Assembly: GCA_900100245.1 (NCBI GenBank)
Contig: FNEU01000001.1
Location: 482,737 to 546,736 of the forward strand
DNA: 64,000 nt
Reading direction: 5' to 3'
Origin: Lachnospiraceae bacterium G41
GTDB taxonomy: Bacteria > Bacillota > Clostridia > Lachnospirales > Lachnospiraceae
Part shown: positions 24,446-33,664 of the stretch, piece after piece
Layout: every line of letters starts with the position of its first letter
Position numbering within the stretch: the stretch's first letter is position 1
Position numbers and translations under genes: made by a program
The notes under the pieces: generated by a model
What the model was told of the DNA's origin: nothing
Databases searched by the model: none
Seen by the model: the letters and a program-made list of their open reading frames with translations, nothing else

Positions 24446-25954
24446 TTACTTAAGTTCTATAAATTTCTTCAAGCCATCGACTGAAGTACTGTCTATCCTG
24501 TAGCTGTCAACAACCGATCCGTTATCCATTTGAATAACATAGTCGCAGCATTTTAAGATAAATTCATAATCATGCGTTATTATCAGAACCGTTTTGCCGA
24601 TTCTTTTTAATTCTTTAATCAAATCCGCAACAAGATACATATGGTTAAGATCCAAACCGCTCGTAGGTTCATCGAAGATGATAATCGGTTTGCTTGATGC
24701 AATTCCCGATGCTATGGCTGTTCGCTGTTTTTGTCCGCCGGAAAGCGCCATTGGGTGTACGTCGCAATAATTCGAAAGCGATAATTTATCCAGAATATCT
24801 TTGGCTTTTGCTTCCTTTTCTTCCTTATCCGTTTTCCTGTCAGTCATACTCAGCATTACTTCATCAAGCACGCTCTCGGTAAAAAGCTGATGATTGACAT
24901 CCTGCATAATCATGTAACAATTACGAAGCCTTTCGGAATTGCTTAACTTTTTGCCTTTGTAAACAATTGAGCCTTTGTTTCTTTTTTCCAATCCGCATAT
25001 ATTTCTGACCAGTGTACTTTTCCCTGCACCGTTGTGGCCGATAATGGCAATCACATCATTGCAGGGAATCGATAAATCGGGAACACTGACAGAGTGCTTT
25101 TTATCCTTGTATGAAAAGAAAAAATCTTTGAATTCAAGCTGATTTCCCGGTTCGTTTTGCATCGGGCGAAAATCATTTTCAAACGGTATATCCTCAAGCG
25201 ATAAAGCACGAAGTCCCAAATCTTCGCAATCTTTATACTTCAAAAGAGAGATTTCTTCTTTGTTTAAATCTTTTATGATTTCACCTTTTTCCATGACAAT
25301 CATTCTGTCTGCAAGGTCTTTTAAAAAGAAAAGTCTGTGCTCTGCTATGACAATCGTTTTGCCCTGCTTTTTCCATTCTTCGAGGATGTTTTTCAATCTC
25401 TTTATTGCACGATGATCAAGATTGGACGAAGGTTCGTCCAATACGATAATTTGCGGAGAAAGAACATCTATGCCGGCACATGCAACCATTTGCTTTTCAC
25501 CGCCGGAAAGATCGAATATATTTCTGTCTAAAAGACTTTTAATATGCATGGAATAAGCAGTATCGATTATCTTCGATTTGATTATTTCGGGATCGATGCA
25601 TTGATTTTCAGCCGCAAATGCAATCTCATCGGTCGTGTTGACATTGAAAAACTGTGATCTCGGATTTTGAAAAACGCTTCCTACTTTTTCCGAGACATCG
25701 TATATAGTCATCTCTTTCGTATTTTTTCCGTCAAGATATATTTCTCCTGTCAGCTCACCGTTATAAAACTTTGGAATAAGACCGTTTATAAGTCTTATGA
25801 TTGTCGTCTTCCCGCAGCCTGAAAAACCCGTTAACACAACAAATTCGCCGTCGTTAATCTTTAAGTTTAAATCCTTAACTCCGACAGCATCTTTTTTATT
25901 GCCCTCGGCATCGGTTATATTGTATTTAAAAGTGACATCTTTGAACTCAATCAT
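24446..25954 (-). CDS. ECF transporter fused double ATPase
   Basis: The 502-residue protein contains two complete CbiO-like ATPase domains: Walker A GFSGCGKTT (near 44) with LSGGEKQM, and GHNGAGKST (near 302) with LSGGQKQR. The first has VLDEPSSNLD and the second IFDEPTSGLD. This is the EcfA-EcfA' pair fused in one chain, as in dedicated (group I) ECF transporters. It follows the T subunit gene by 8 bp. Confidence 0.88.
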   Translation of the reverse strand: MIEFKDVTFKYNITDAEGNKKDAVGVKDLNLKINDGEFVVLTGFSGCGKTTIIRLINGLIPKFYNGELTGEIYLDGKNTKEMTIYDVSEKVGSVFQNPRSQFFNVNTTDEIAFAAENQCIDPEIIKSKIIDTAYSMHIKSLLDRNIFDLSGGEKQMVACAGIDVLSPQIIVLDEPSSNLDHRAIKRLKNILEEWKKQGKTIVIAEHRLFFLKDLADRMIVMEKGEIIKDLNKEEISLLKYKDCEDLGLRALSLEDIPFENDFRPMQNEPGNQLEFKDFFFSYKDKKHSVSVPDLSIPCNDVIAIIGHNGAGKSTLVRNICGLEKRNKGSIVYKGKKLSNSERLRNCYMIMQDVNHQLFTESVLDEVMLSMTDRKTDKEEKEAKAKDILDKLSLSNYCDVHPMALSGGQKQRTAIASGIASSKPIIIFDEPTSGLDLNHMYLVADLIKELKRIGKTVLIITHDYEFILKCCDYVIQMDNGSVVDSYRIDSTSVDGLKKFIELK

Positions 25955-25962
25955 ATTGGACC

Positions 25963-26682
25963 TCAGAAAATAAAGAAAATTACAAGCATTGCAATTAGTG
26001 CAACAATCAACATTACATCAAATGCTTTCATTCTTACATTGCATATATGAGTTCTTTTTTTATGCGCTCCCAGGCCCTTGGTTAGAGAAGCTGCCGACAA
26101 ATCATTGGCAATCTGAACCGTCGACATCATTATGGGGACTAAGATATATTCGATATATACAAACGGATTTTTAACCGTCTTTCCGATTCCGCGCATTTTC
26201 ATCGCATCATGTATTGAGGCGTACTCCTCTTTTAGAGTCGGAAAGTACCTGAACATAACGGACATCGGTATCGTAATGACTTTGGGAAAATACATTTTAT
26301 CCATGGCAGTTACGAATTCGCTGACTGATGTTGACTTAACCACATACCATCCGCAGAGGTAACTTGGACCGAATCTTGAAATAATTCCGCATATAATCAT
26401 TATTACAAGATTCAGAACACCCTGAGTTTTGGGGACGATAAATCCTTCACACAGTTCAACGCATAAAAGAATAAAAAGATATCCGAATGCCGATTTAAAC
26501 TGCCTGACCGATAAAAGAAGAACAAACGGAACGAAGGTGCAGATGATACGAAGAATGTATTCCACACCTGTCAGTTTTCCGCTCATCATAATGATTCCAA
26601 CGGTAATAAGAATCATTATCTTTGTCCTCGGATCGATTTTTAAACCTGTTTTTTCGGTTGTTAACTGAAGTCCGATATCCAT
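25963..26682 (-). CDS. ECF transporter T subunit (EcfT/CbiQ-like)
   Basis: The 239-residue protein has about five membrane helices and the coupling-helix region of EcfT (VMFRYFPTLKEEYASIHDAM, then MRGIG), which contacts the ATPases. It overlaps the S-component gene by one base (TAATG), indicating translational coupling. It could also serve the isolated S component at 12106. Confidence 0.86.
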   Translation of the reverse strand: MDIGLQLTTEKTGLKIDPRTKIMILITVGIIMMSGKLTGVEYILRIICTFVPFVLLLSVRQFKSAFGYLFILLCVELCEGFIVPKTQGVLNLVIMIICGIISRFGPSYLCGWYVVKSTSVSEFVTAMDKMYFPKVITIPMSVMFRYFPTLKEEYASIHDAMKMRGIGKTVKNPFVYIEYILVPIMMSTVQIANDLSAASLTKGLGAHKKRTHICNVRMKAFDVMLIVALIAMLVIFFIF

Positions 26683-27266
26683 TAAACCATACCTGCTTTT
26701 TTGAAATGTTTCTTAAGAACGCCTGCTCCGAGCAAGCCGCCTATCAAACCTCCGACAAGACACATTGCAATCATTGCAAAGAACATCCATGTCGGTGTAT
26801 AGGACATCATTTTATCTACATATTCCTGTCCGTAGCCGTCCACAAGAGAAGCTAAATAGGACTCTCTGAAGCTGAAGAAAAATGCAATTGTCATTCCTAA
26901 AATCCAGAGACTGAAAGTTGAAGAACCTATTACACAGCATTTAATGCTTTCATATTTTCCTAAGAATAAAACAAGTTCGGTCAAAAGACCTGCACCGATG
27001 CAGAAGATAAAAATAGGATAAGGGTGTCCTGTTACGAACATAAGTATCGCGATTATTACGCTTGTTATAAGAACCATTCCGAAATGCTTAATCTTCGAAA
27101 AATAAAGCATAAGCGGAATTCCGACAAGAATCGGTGCAATCAGTGGCATGATTGCCATAAAAATGGGAATGAAGCCCAGACAGGCAACTATAAATGTAAG
27201 TACAAAATACAGTGCCGTGAATACGCCGACCGTGATCAGATCTTTGATCTCAAATTTTTTTTGCAT
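26682..27266 (-). CDS. ECF transporter S component, MptD/Trep_Strep-like
   Basis: I start it at 27266 (MQKKFEIKD) after AAGGAGG; an earlier in-frame start at 27311 lies across the metal box. The 194-residue protein has five to six membrane segments, with KDLITVGVFTALYFVLTFI at the start and a Gly-rich GGLIGGLLGAGVLKKHFKKAG end, as in Trep_Strep S components. It is the first gene of the five-gene operon to 20968, which has two metal boxes. An iron compound is the favoured substrate by regulation. Confidence 0.8.
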   Translation of the reverse strand: MQKKFEIKDLITVGVFTALYFVLTFIVACLGFIPIFMAIMPLIAPILVGIPLMLYFSKIKHFGMVLITSVIIAILMFVTGHPYPIFIFCIGAGLLTELVLFLGKYESIKCCVIGSSTFSLWILGMTIAFFFSFRESYLASLVDGYGQEYVDKMMSYTPTWMFFAMIAMCLVGGLIGGLLGAGVLKKHFKKAGMV

Positions 27267-27284
27267 GTTTATCCTCCTTGATTG

Positions 27285-27300
27285 GTTAGGTCTGTCTAAC
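27285..27300. promoter_or_regulatory. DtxR-type box of the ECF/ABC operon
   Basis: GTTAG-GTCTGT-CTAAC with a G and a C outside it, 18 bp from the start codon at 27266. Confidence 0.78.
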
Positions 27301-27318
27301 CATATATTCATTTAATAA

Positions 27319-27382
27319 GCGGTTAGGGTTAGTCTCCCTTAACCGCCTATCATTTTATATCACACTATTTCGTATGTTTCAA
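27319..27382 (-). promoter_or_regulatory. ECF/ABC operon promoter with inverted repeat
   Basis: On the minus strand, TTGAAA (27377-27382), 17 bp and TATAAA (27354-27359). The repeat 27319-27345 (GCGGTTAGGG with CCCTTAACCGC) follows and includes a second box, GTTAG-TCTCCC-TTAAC, at 27328-27343. This is a close copy of the promoter at 20851-20916. Confidence 0.8.
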
Positions 27383-27407
27383 TATTTTATTTTAATTTTT
27401 TTAAAAA

Positions 27408-27435
27408 TGACACCAAACCCCCGTCCCCTGTGTCA
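27408..27435. repeat. C-rich repeat, copy 3
   Basis: TGACAC, a spacer, CCCCCGTCCCC and GTGTCA, 9 bp downstream of the enolase terminator's U-run. Confidence 0.85.
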
Positions 27436-27449
27436 TTTGCAGCAAAAAA

Positions 27450-27469
27450 GCGGCCCTGGTCAAGGCCGC
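27450..27469 (-). terminator. Enolase terminator
   Basis: A GC-rich stem (GCGGCC/GGCCGC) followed by six T on the minus strand, about 45 bp after the enolase stop. Confidence 0.92.
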
Positions 27470-27514
27470 CTTTAAGTAGGAAAAGAATAATGTAACTAAT
27501 ACTTGGAGGAAGTA

Positions 27515-28897
<1,383 letters not shown>

Positions 28898-28906
28898 TTA
28901 TTCGTG

Positions 28907-28962
28907 GTTAGTTATGCCTAACCGTAAACATATTAACATTACAGGAGTTAGTTGTCAATAAC
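28907..28962 (-). promoter_or_regulatory. Enolase promoter with two metal boxes
   Basis: On the minus strand, TTGACA (28953-28958), 17 bp and TAATAT (28930-28935). Box GTTAG-TTATGC-CTAAC (28907-28922) lies at the start site. A second, GTTAG-TTGTCA-ATAAC (28947-28962, one mismatch), covers the -35. Confidence 0.78.
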
Positions 28963-28998
28963 TATTTTGCAAAGATGAAATACTTTTCTCAAAATGAA

Positions 28999-29028
28999 AA
29001 GAGTAAATCGAATTCTCGATTTACTCTT
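28999..29028 (-). terminator. Flavodoxin terminator
   Basis: A perfect 13-bp stem (AAGAGTAAATCGA with its complement) and a 4-base loop, followed by TTTTCATTTT on the minus strand. Confidence 0.85.
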
Positions 29029-29090
29029 CCATGTACGGCTATTTCCCTGGCAAAGGGAGAAAAATATATAATGGTAAAAACTCAACTGGC

Positions 29091-29513
29091 TTAGTTAAGT
29101 GAAGCACCAAGTGCTCTGCAGTTTGCAAGATCTGCATCGTTGGGAGCTTCGTTGGCTATTAAGCCATCATTAATTAGGTTGATTCCGGACTGTTTACATC
29201 TGTCTACCCAGTCTCTCATCCACTGTCCGTCGCCCCATCCGTATGAACCGAATAAAGCAACTTTCTTGTGAGTAATTGAACTTTCGACGTCTGAGAACAT
29301 AGGTTCAAACTCTGTATCATCAAGTTCTTCGGCTCCCATGGCGGGACATCCGAATGCAATTGCATCAAACTCTGCCGCTTTACTTGAATCAAAGTCCGAA
29401 GCAGTAAAGATATCTGTATCGGCTCCTGCCATTTTGGCTCCTTCTGCTATAGCATTCGCCATTGCTTCGGTATTACCGGTACTACTCCAGTAAACAACTG
29501 CTACTTTGCTCAA
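29091..29513 (-). CDS. Flavodoxin
   Basis: The 140-residue protein is a short-chain flavodoxin: VVYWSSTGNTEAMANAIAEG binds the FMN phosphate, and FGCPAMGAEELDDTEF plus LFGSYGWGDGQWMRDW are the flavin-flanking loops. It would replace ferredoxin as electron carrier when iron is short. Two metal boxes in its promoter fit this exactly. It is monocistronic, with its own promoter and terminator. Confidence 0.95.
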   Translation of the reverse strand: MSKVAVVYWSSTGNTEAMANAIAEGAKMAGADTDIFTASDFDSSKAAEFDAIAFGCPAMGAEELDDTEFEPMFSDVESSITHKKVALFGSYGWGDGQWMRDWVDRCKQSGINLINDGLIANEAPNDADLANCRALGASLN

Positions 29514-29560
29514 TATGTTATCCTCCTGTATGAAATTGTAGTTTGGTTTGTTTGGTTTTG

Positions 29561-29576
29561 GTTAGTTATGTCTAAC
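29561..29576. promoter_or_regulatory. DtxR-type box in the flavodoxin leader
   Basis: GTTAG-TTATGT-CTAAC, about 48 bp upstream of the start codon. It is the downstream one of two. Confidence 0.78.
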
Positions 29577-29610
29577 TATTCTTTCCAACTAAAACCGTCG
29601 CATTGCGGCG

Positions 29611-29654
29611 GTTAGTTATGACTAACATTATAAATGGTTATTCAAGTTTGTCAA
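29611..29654 (-). promoter_or_regulatory. Flavodoxin promoter with overlapping metal box
   Basis: On the minus strand, TTGACA (29649-29654), 16 bp and TATAAT (29627-29632), immediately followed by GTTAG-TTATGA-CTAAC (29611-29626). A nearby imperfect hairpin (AACTAAAACCG with CGGTTAGTT) joins the box to leader sequence. Confidence 0.82.
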
Positions 29655-29672
29655 TACTATATTTTAAATTTT

Positions 29673-30272
29673 TTATGTCGATGCCTTAATCGCTCCCAAG
29701 CAGTGAATTCTCACTACCCGATTGCTGTCATTTTCCGATATCGTTCGTAATTGCTCAAGATACGGATTTACCAGTTCCGGTTTTCTTTTGCCCAGAACAC
29801 GGAATATTTCAGGCACTTCCATTCTGACTTTATCATTCTCGTCATATAAAAGTTTTTCGTATATCTGCATTTGATTTTCATACAGCTCAGGAGAATTTGT
29901 TGCTATATTTTCCGATGCCCATATGAAGTTCAGTCTTACATTCGAATCTTCATCTTCTGAAAATCTGAACATATCCGGCCAAAATGGTTTAATTGCCTCA
30001 AAATCTGATCTTCCGATTCTTCCGAGTGCATTGATTGCCCTTTCCCGTAAAATTGGCTCATCATTGTCTAGAAATGCTGCTATTGCAGGCACATCATCAG
30101 TCACTTCCGATGGATATTTAAGCCCCATTTCTCCTAACATCCATAACGCTTTGGCACGAATCTTTGTGGACTCATGGTTTAAAAGTGAAACCACATACGG
30201 AATATTCTCTTTCCACTTATCTTTATTCTTTGTAAGATCTCCCAGTTCCTTATAAAGTTCTGCCTCGCTCAA
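29673..30272 (-). CDS. HEAT-repeat protein
   Basis: The 199-residue protein is built of paired-helix repeats (ALWMLGEMGLKYP, RAINALGRIGRSD, NFIWASENIATNS and later copies), the pattern of HEAT-like repeats that act as protein-binding scaffolds. It has no signal peptide. It is the last gene of the PadR operon, 21 bp after padR. The partner is unknown; a role linked to the transcription factor or small membrane protein is possible. Confidence 0.75.
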   Translation of the reverse strand: MSEAELYKELGDLTKNKDKWKENIPYVVSLLNHESTKIRAKALWMLGEMGLKYPSEVTDDVPAIAAFLDNDEPILRERAINALGRIGRSDFEAIKPFWPDMFRFSEDEDSNVRLNFIWASENIATNSPELYENQMQIYEKLLYDENDKVRMEVPEIFRVLGKRKPELVNPYLEQLRTISENDSNRVVRIHCLGAIKAST

Positions 30273-30293
30273 ATCATACTCCTTAATCGCTGA

Positions 30294-30806
30294 TCAAATA
30301 TTTAAGGCAAAAACCTCCAGTGTTTCTTTCTCCATTCTTATGATCTGAACCATTCTGTCGATGGCGCAAATCTCTCTGTAAGTTACCTTATTTTTTTGCA
30401 TAATCTTCTTGTTTTCAATCGTTCCTTTTTCATACTCATCAAGTAGATTTCTTCTGATTGTTATTTCTTTTTCAAGCTCTTTTTCGCTTAAAACACTCGA
30501 ATACATTACTGCCAGACAGAACCACACTGAATCAAAATCCACTCTTTCAAACAAAGCGCATATGCTGCTTTTAAGTTCTTTAAGGCCCGATTCCGTCAGA
30601 TGATAAACTGCTTTTTTATCGGACTCACCTGTGTTCGCTATGTATTTCTTTTTTTCAAGCCTCAGACAAGTTTCATAAAGAGTCGTGGCTCCAATAGGGA
30701 ACCAGTATTTCATATTCATTCTTTCAATCATTTTTAGCATGTCATAGGCGTTCATATCGCCTTTGCTAAGCATTCCCAAGATTACTATCGAAGTTTTTGA
30801 CAGCAT
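30294..30806 (-). CDS. PadR-family transcriptional regulator
   Basis: The 170-residue protein begins with LSKTSIVILGMLSKGDMNAYDMLK and continues YWFPIGATTLYETCLRLEKKKYIAN, a PadR winged helix. A C-terminal helical dimerisation domain follows. Two tandem palindromes in the operon promoter are probable binding sites. Its start overlaps the end of the small membrane protein gene by 41 bp. Confidence 0.88.
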   Translation of the reverse strand: MLSKTSIVILGMLSKGDMNAYDMLKMIERMNMKYWFPIGATTLYETCLRLEKKKYIANTGESDKKAVYHLTESGLKELKSSICALFERVDFDSVWFCLAVMYSSVLSEKELEKEITIRRNLLDEYEKGTIENKKIMQKNKVTYREICAIDRMVQIIRMEKETLEVFALNI

Positions 30807-31042
30807 TTTCTTTTTTCCTCTTTTTTCTGTATAAAATCCATAAAAATGATGCAGTAAGTATTATTAATGCAATAGCAAACGAACCTAGATTTTTAATTTC
30901 CTCTCCCGCTTCTGAGGACACAAGCACATCCCATAGCGCTCCGACTCCCCAGAAAAAAGGAAATATAATAAGCATATTTTGGGTGATATAAAATACCGAG
31001 CAGTACATTAAACCTGAATAAGCTTTTTATTACTTTTTTCAT
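30766..31042 (-). pseudogene. Small two-helix membrane protein, split by a frameshift
   Basis: The ATG at 31042 has a good AAGGAG. Its frame begins MKKVIKSLFRFNVLLGI and then leaves the sensible protein. From about 31005 another frame supplies FYITQNMLIIFPFFWGVGAL, a second membrane helix (FAIALIILTASFLWILY) and a basic end at 30766. One extra T in the run near 31000-31004 would join them into about 91 residues. Possible causes are a real inactivating deletion, a programmed frameshift or a sequence error. The two halves together look like one small membrane protein, often seen with PadR genes. Confidence 0.65.
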
Positions 31043-31061
31043 ATAAATATCTCCTTGTTTA

Positions 31062-31104
31062 ACTACGCATGCGTAGTATACTACGTGTACGTAGTAATCG
31101 TCAA
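31062..31104 (-). promoter_or_regulatory. PadR operon promoter with tandem palindromes
   Basis: On the minus strand, TTGACG (31099-31104), 18 bp and TATACT (31075-31080). ACTACGCATGCGTAGT (31062-31077) is a perfect 16-bp palindrome after the -10. ACTACGTG-TACGTAGT (31080-31095) lies in the spacer. Their centres are 18 bp apart, nearly two helical turns, so two dimers could bind side by side. Confidence 0.8.
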
Positions 31105-31211
31105 GAAGTTTTTTAAACAACAAGGCTCCAACAAAATAATACTTGAAATATATTTTTAATTAACTTAGCATTTTTTTAGGACGTCCAAATCAAACACAAG
31201 AGGAGGATAAA

Positions 31212-32201
31212 ATGAACCGGGAATCTTTACACAAATTCATAGAAATAAGCACAGGAAATGCAGGAAACATCTGCCAGATTCAAGCCATTAAAAACGGAGA
31301 AGTGATTTATAATGACACATGGCGAAGATTCAAAACCGAAGATCCTGTAAACGTGAATTCCGTAACCAAAGGCGTTATGGCATTACTTACCGGAATTGCT
31401 GTTGATAAAGGGCTCATAAAAGACGTAAATCAGAAGGTAATGGATTTCTTCCCTTATTACGAGGTTAAGCGTGGTGAGAAAACCATTTATGATGTTACGA
31501 TTAAACATCTTCTTACAATGACAGCTCCCTACAAATACAAATCAGAACCCTGGACGAAGATTTGCACTTCAGATGACTGGACGAAAGCAACTCTAGATTT
31601 CTTAGGAGGACGCAACGGTATTACGGGTGAATTTAAATACGCCACACTGGGAATACAGATTTTGGCAGGAATAATCGAGAATGCTACAGATGAGAAATGC
31701 ATTGATTTTGCGAACAAGAATCTTTTTATTCCGCTCGGAATTCCGGAACATGTTCTTCACGGCGAAAGCAATAAAGAAGACCAGTTTGATTTTTTTATGA
31801 ACAAAGGGCCTCGAAAAAACGAATGGTACTCAGATCCTAAAGATACCGTAACTGCAGGCTGGGGACTCTGCGCCACCGGACGAGACCTCGCAAGGCTCGG
31901 AGAAATGGTTTTGCATGAAGGAGCATACGATGGTAAGCAAATCATCTCATCAGAATGGATTAGTGAAATGCTCACTCCCCGTCTTAAACTTGATAAGATG
32001 TTTGGATACATGGAGTACGGATATCTCTGGTACAAACCATATGAAGACAAAGAAGTATTTGCTGCCATCGGTGACAGCGGAAACATAATTTACATAAATA
32101 GAGAAAATAACGTATCTGTAGGCATTACAGGAACATTCAAGCCCAGAATCTTCGACAGAGTTGAATTTATTGAAGAAAAAGTTTTGCCTGTTATCCTATA
32201 A
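31212..32201 (+). CDS. Serine hydrolase of the class C beta-lactamase family
   Basis: The 329-residue protein has the SxxK motif of penicillin-binding-protein-like enzymes (SVTKGVMALL, Ser near residue 54), a tyrosine motif near YATLG and a C-terminal IGDSGN-type segment in place of KTG. There is no signal peptide, so it is probably a cytoplasmic esterase or peptidase and not a secreted beta-lactamase. It starts after AGGAGG and stands alone on the plus strand. The substrate is unknown. Confidence 0.82.
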   Translation: MNRESLHKFIEISTGNAGNICQIQAIKNGEVIYNDTWRRFKTEDPVNVNSVTKGVMALLTGIAVDKGLIKDVNQKVMDFFPYYEVKRGEKTIYDVTIKHLLTMTAPYKYKSEPWTKICTSDDWTKATLDFLGGRNGITGEFKYATLGIQILAGIIENATDEKCIDFANKNLFIPLGIPEHVLHGESNKEDQFDFFMNKGPRKNEWYSDPKDTVTAGWGLCATGRDLARLGEMVLHEGAYDGKQIISSEWISEMLTPRLKLDKMFGYMEYGYLWYKPYEDKEVFAAIGDSGNIIYINRENNVSVGITGTFKPRIFDRVEFIEEKVLPVIL

Positions 32202-32207
32202 ATATAT

Positions 32208-32495
32208 TTATCCTTTAGAAGCAGGCATTTTTGTTACGCTAAGTGTAAGTCCCATTTCATTGAGAAGTTTCAGTATCGTATCAAGTCTGGGAGTTATTTT
32301 ATTTGACTCTATTCTTGCAACCGATGATTGAGGTATATTACATAATGATGCAAGATCACGCTGACTTAAACCGAGAGTCGCACGCTGTCTTATTAAAGCA
32401 GATATTATTGCAGCTTCAGCCTCTGATTCTTCTAATATCTCCTTGGCATTCGGATCGCTTTTTTTCACTTGTTTTTTATATTCATCCCAATTCAT
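32208..32495 (-). CDS. XRE-family antitoxin-like regulator
   Basis: The 95-residue protein has an N-terminal acidic helix and an XRE helix-turn-helix (LSQRDLASLCNIPQSSVARI), with the layout of HigA/HipB-type antitoxins (AxxxRxxLGLSQRDLA). No toxin gene is found on either side, so it seems to stand alone or its partner lies elsewhere. An 18-bp palindrome upstream is a probable autoregulatory operator. Confidence 0.82.
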   Translation of the reverse strand: MNWDEYKKQVKKSDPNAKEILEESEAEAAIISALIRQRATLGLSQRDLASLCNIPQSSVARIESNKITPRLDTILKLLNEMGLTLSVTKMPASKG

Positions 32496-32524
32496 CTTTC
32501 TCTCCTTTTCTTTATTTCATTTAT

Positions 32525-32542
32525 GATAGCATAAATGCTATC
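32525..32542. promoter_or_regulatory. Palindromic operator of the XRE gene
   Basis: GATAGCAT-AA-ATGCTATC, a perfect 8-bp inverted repeat 30 bp upstream of the start at 32495. Confidence 0.7.
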
Positions 32543-32561
32543 AACTTTCAATTGATGCATA

Positions 32562-32601
32562 AAAAATATCGTTCCCCCAGCCACAAGGGAACGATATTTT
32601 T
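32562..32601. terminator. Bidirectional terminator after the aldo/keto reductase
   Basis: A perfect 15-bp stem with A/T runs at its base, 25 bp past the reductase stop. GGGAACGATATTTTTT is the minus-strand end. Confidence 0.85.
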
Positions 32602-32625
32602 ATGGGGTTTATAGGAGTATGAATA

Positions 32626-33555
32626 TTAAGGCAGATATTTTCCTGCTGCCAGATAAAGCTCATACCAGTCGTGATGCGAAAGATTTACATCCGCTGCCTT
32701 GCATGCATCTTTTATGTGCTCGGGGTTCATAGTGCCGATAATAGCCTGCATCTTAGCGGGATGGCGAAGAATCCATGCGATGGCAACCGCAGTCTTTGAT
32801 GCGCCCTCACGCTCTGCAATCTTTTCAAGTGCTTTATTAAGTTCAGGAAAATCGGGATTGTCGATAAAAGTACCGCCGAACATTCCGATCTGCAGTGGTG
32901 ACCACGCCTGAATTGTGATGTCATGAAGTCTGCAGTAATCAAGCGCATTTCCGTCGCGGTTTACAGAAAATTCAGTGGTTTTATTGTTCATATAGAGTGC
33001 CTGGTCAATCAGCTGAGACTGTTCGAGAGAAAGCTGAACCTGATTGAATACAAGCGGCTGTTTAACATACTTTTTTAAAAGTTCAATCTGCATGGGAACG
33101 AGATTGCTCACACCGAAATGTCTTACTTTCCCTGCATGCTCTAAGATATTAAAAGCATCCGCAACATCTTCGGGATCGTATAAAACGTCCGGTCTGTGAA
33201 GGAGCAGCGCATCAAGATATTCGATGTTTAATCTGCGTAAACTGTCGTCCACGCTTTGAAGAATATTCTCCTTGGTCCAGTCAAATTCGTTTCTGTCAAA
33301 GCAGAGTCCGCATTTGCTCTGAATGAAAATATCTTCTCTCTTTATACCTGTTAAAGGAAAAGCCTCGGCAAATCTGGTTTCAGCCTCTCCGTTTTCGCCG
33401 TAACATGTGGCATGATCATAAAAGTTAATACCGCAGTCGTATGCAGTACGGATAACCTTTGCGGCATCCTCTTTGCTTAAAGCGGGCATTCTCATGCATC
33501 CCTGAACGATAGCGGATATATTCTTAGGTCCGTTAACAACACTTATAATCTTCAT
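32626..33555 (-). CDS. Aldo/keto reductase (YdhF-like)
   Basis: The 309-residue (alpha/beta)8 protein has the catalytic set: Asp and Tyr in INFYDHATCYGENG, Lys in FIQSKCG and His in ALLLHRPD. SNLVPMQ and the C-terminal IGTMNPEHIKDA fit NAD(P)H binding. It probably reduces aldehydes or ketones. It is monocistronic with GGAGG-type translation signals. Confidence 0.92.
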   Translation of the reverse strand: MKIISVVNGPKNISAIVQGCMRMPALSKEDAAKVIRTAYDCGINFYDHATCYGENGEAETRFAEAFPLTGIKREDIFIQSKCGLCFDRNEFDWTKENILQSVDDSLRRLNIEYLDALLLHRPDVLYDPEDVADAFNILEHAGKVRHFGVSNLVPMQIELLKKYVKQPLVFNQVQLSLEQSQLIDQALYMNNKTTEFSVNRDGNALDYCRLHDITIQAWSPLQIGMFGGTFIDNPDFPELNKALEKIAEREGASKTAVAIAWILRHPAKMQAIIGTMNPEHIKDACKAADVNLSHHDWYELYLAAGKYLP

Positions 33556-33664
33556 GGATAATGTCCTCCTTATCTTTTACACTCTAAGATTATAGTAAGA
33601 CATTACCCATGATATAACTTCCGAATATTTGACTAAAACTGCCCCTTTTTTGAGGTATATAAAA

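Noticed and set aside
31529..32086. Minus-strand frames under the serine hydrolase
   Set aside because: They are opposite to a well-supported coding gene and lack start signals.
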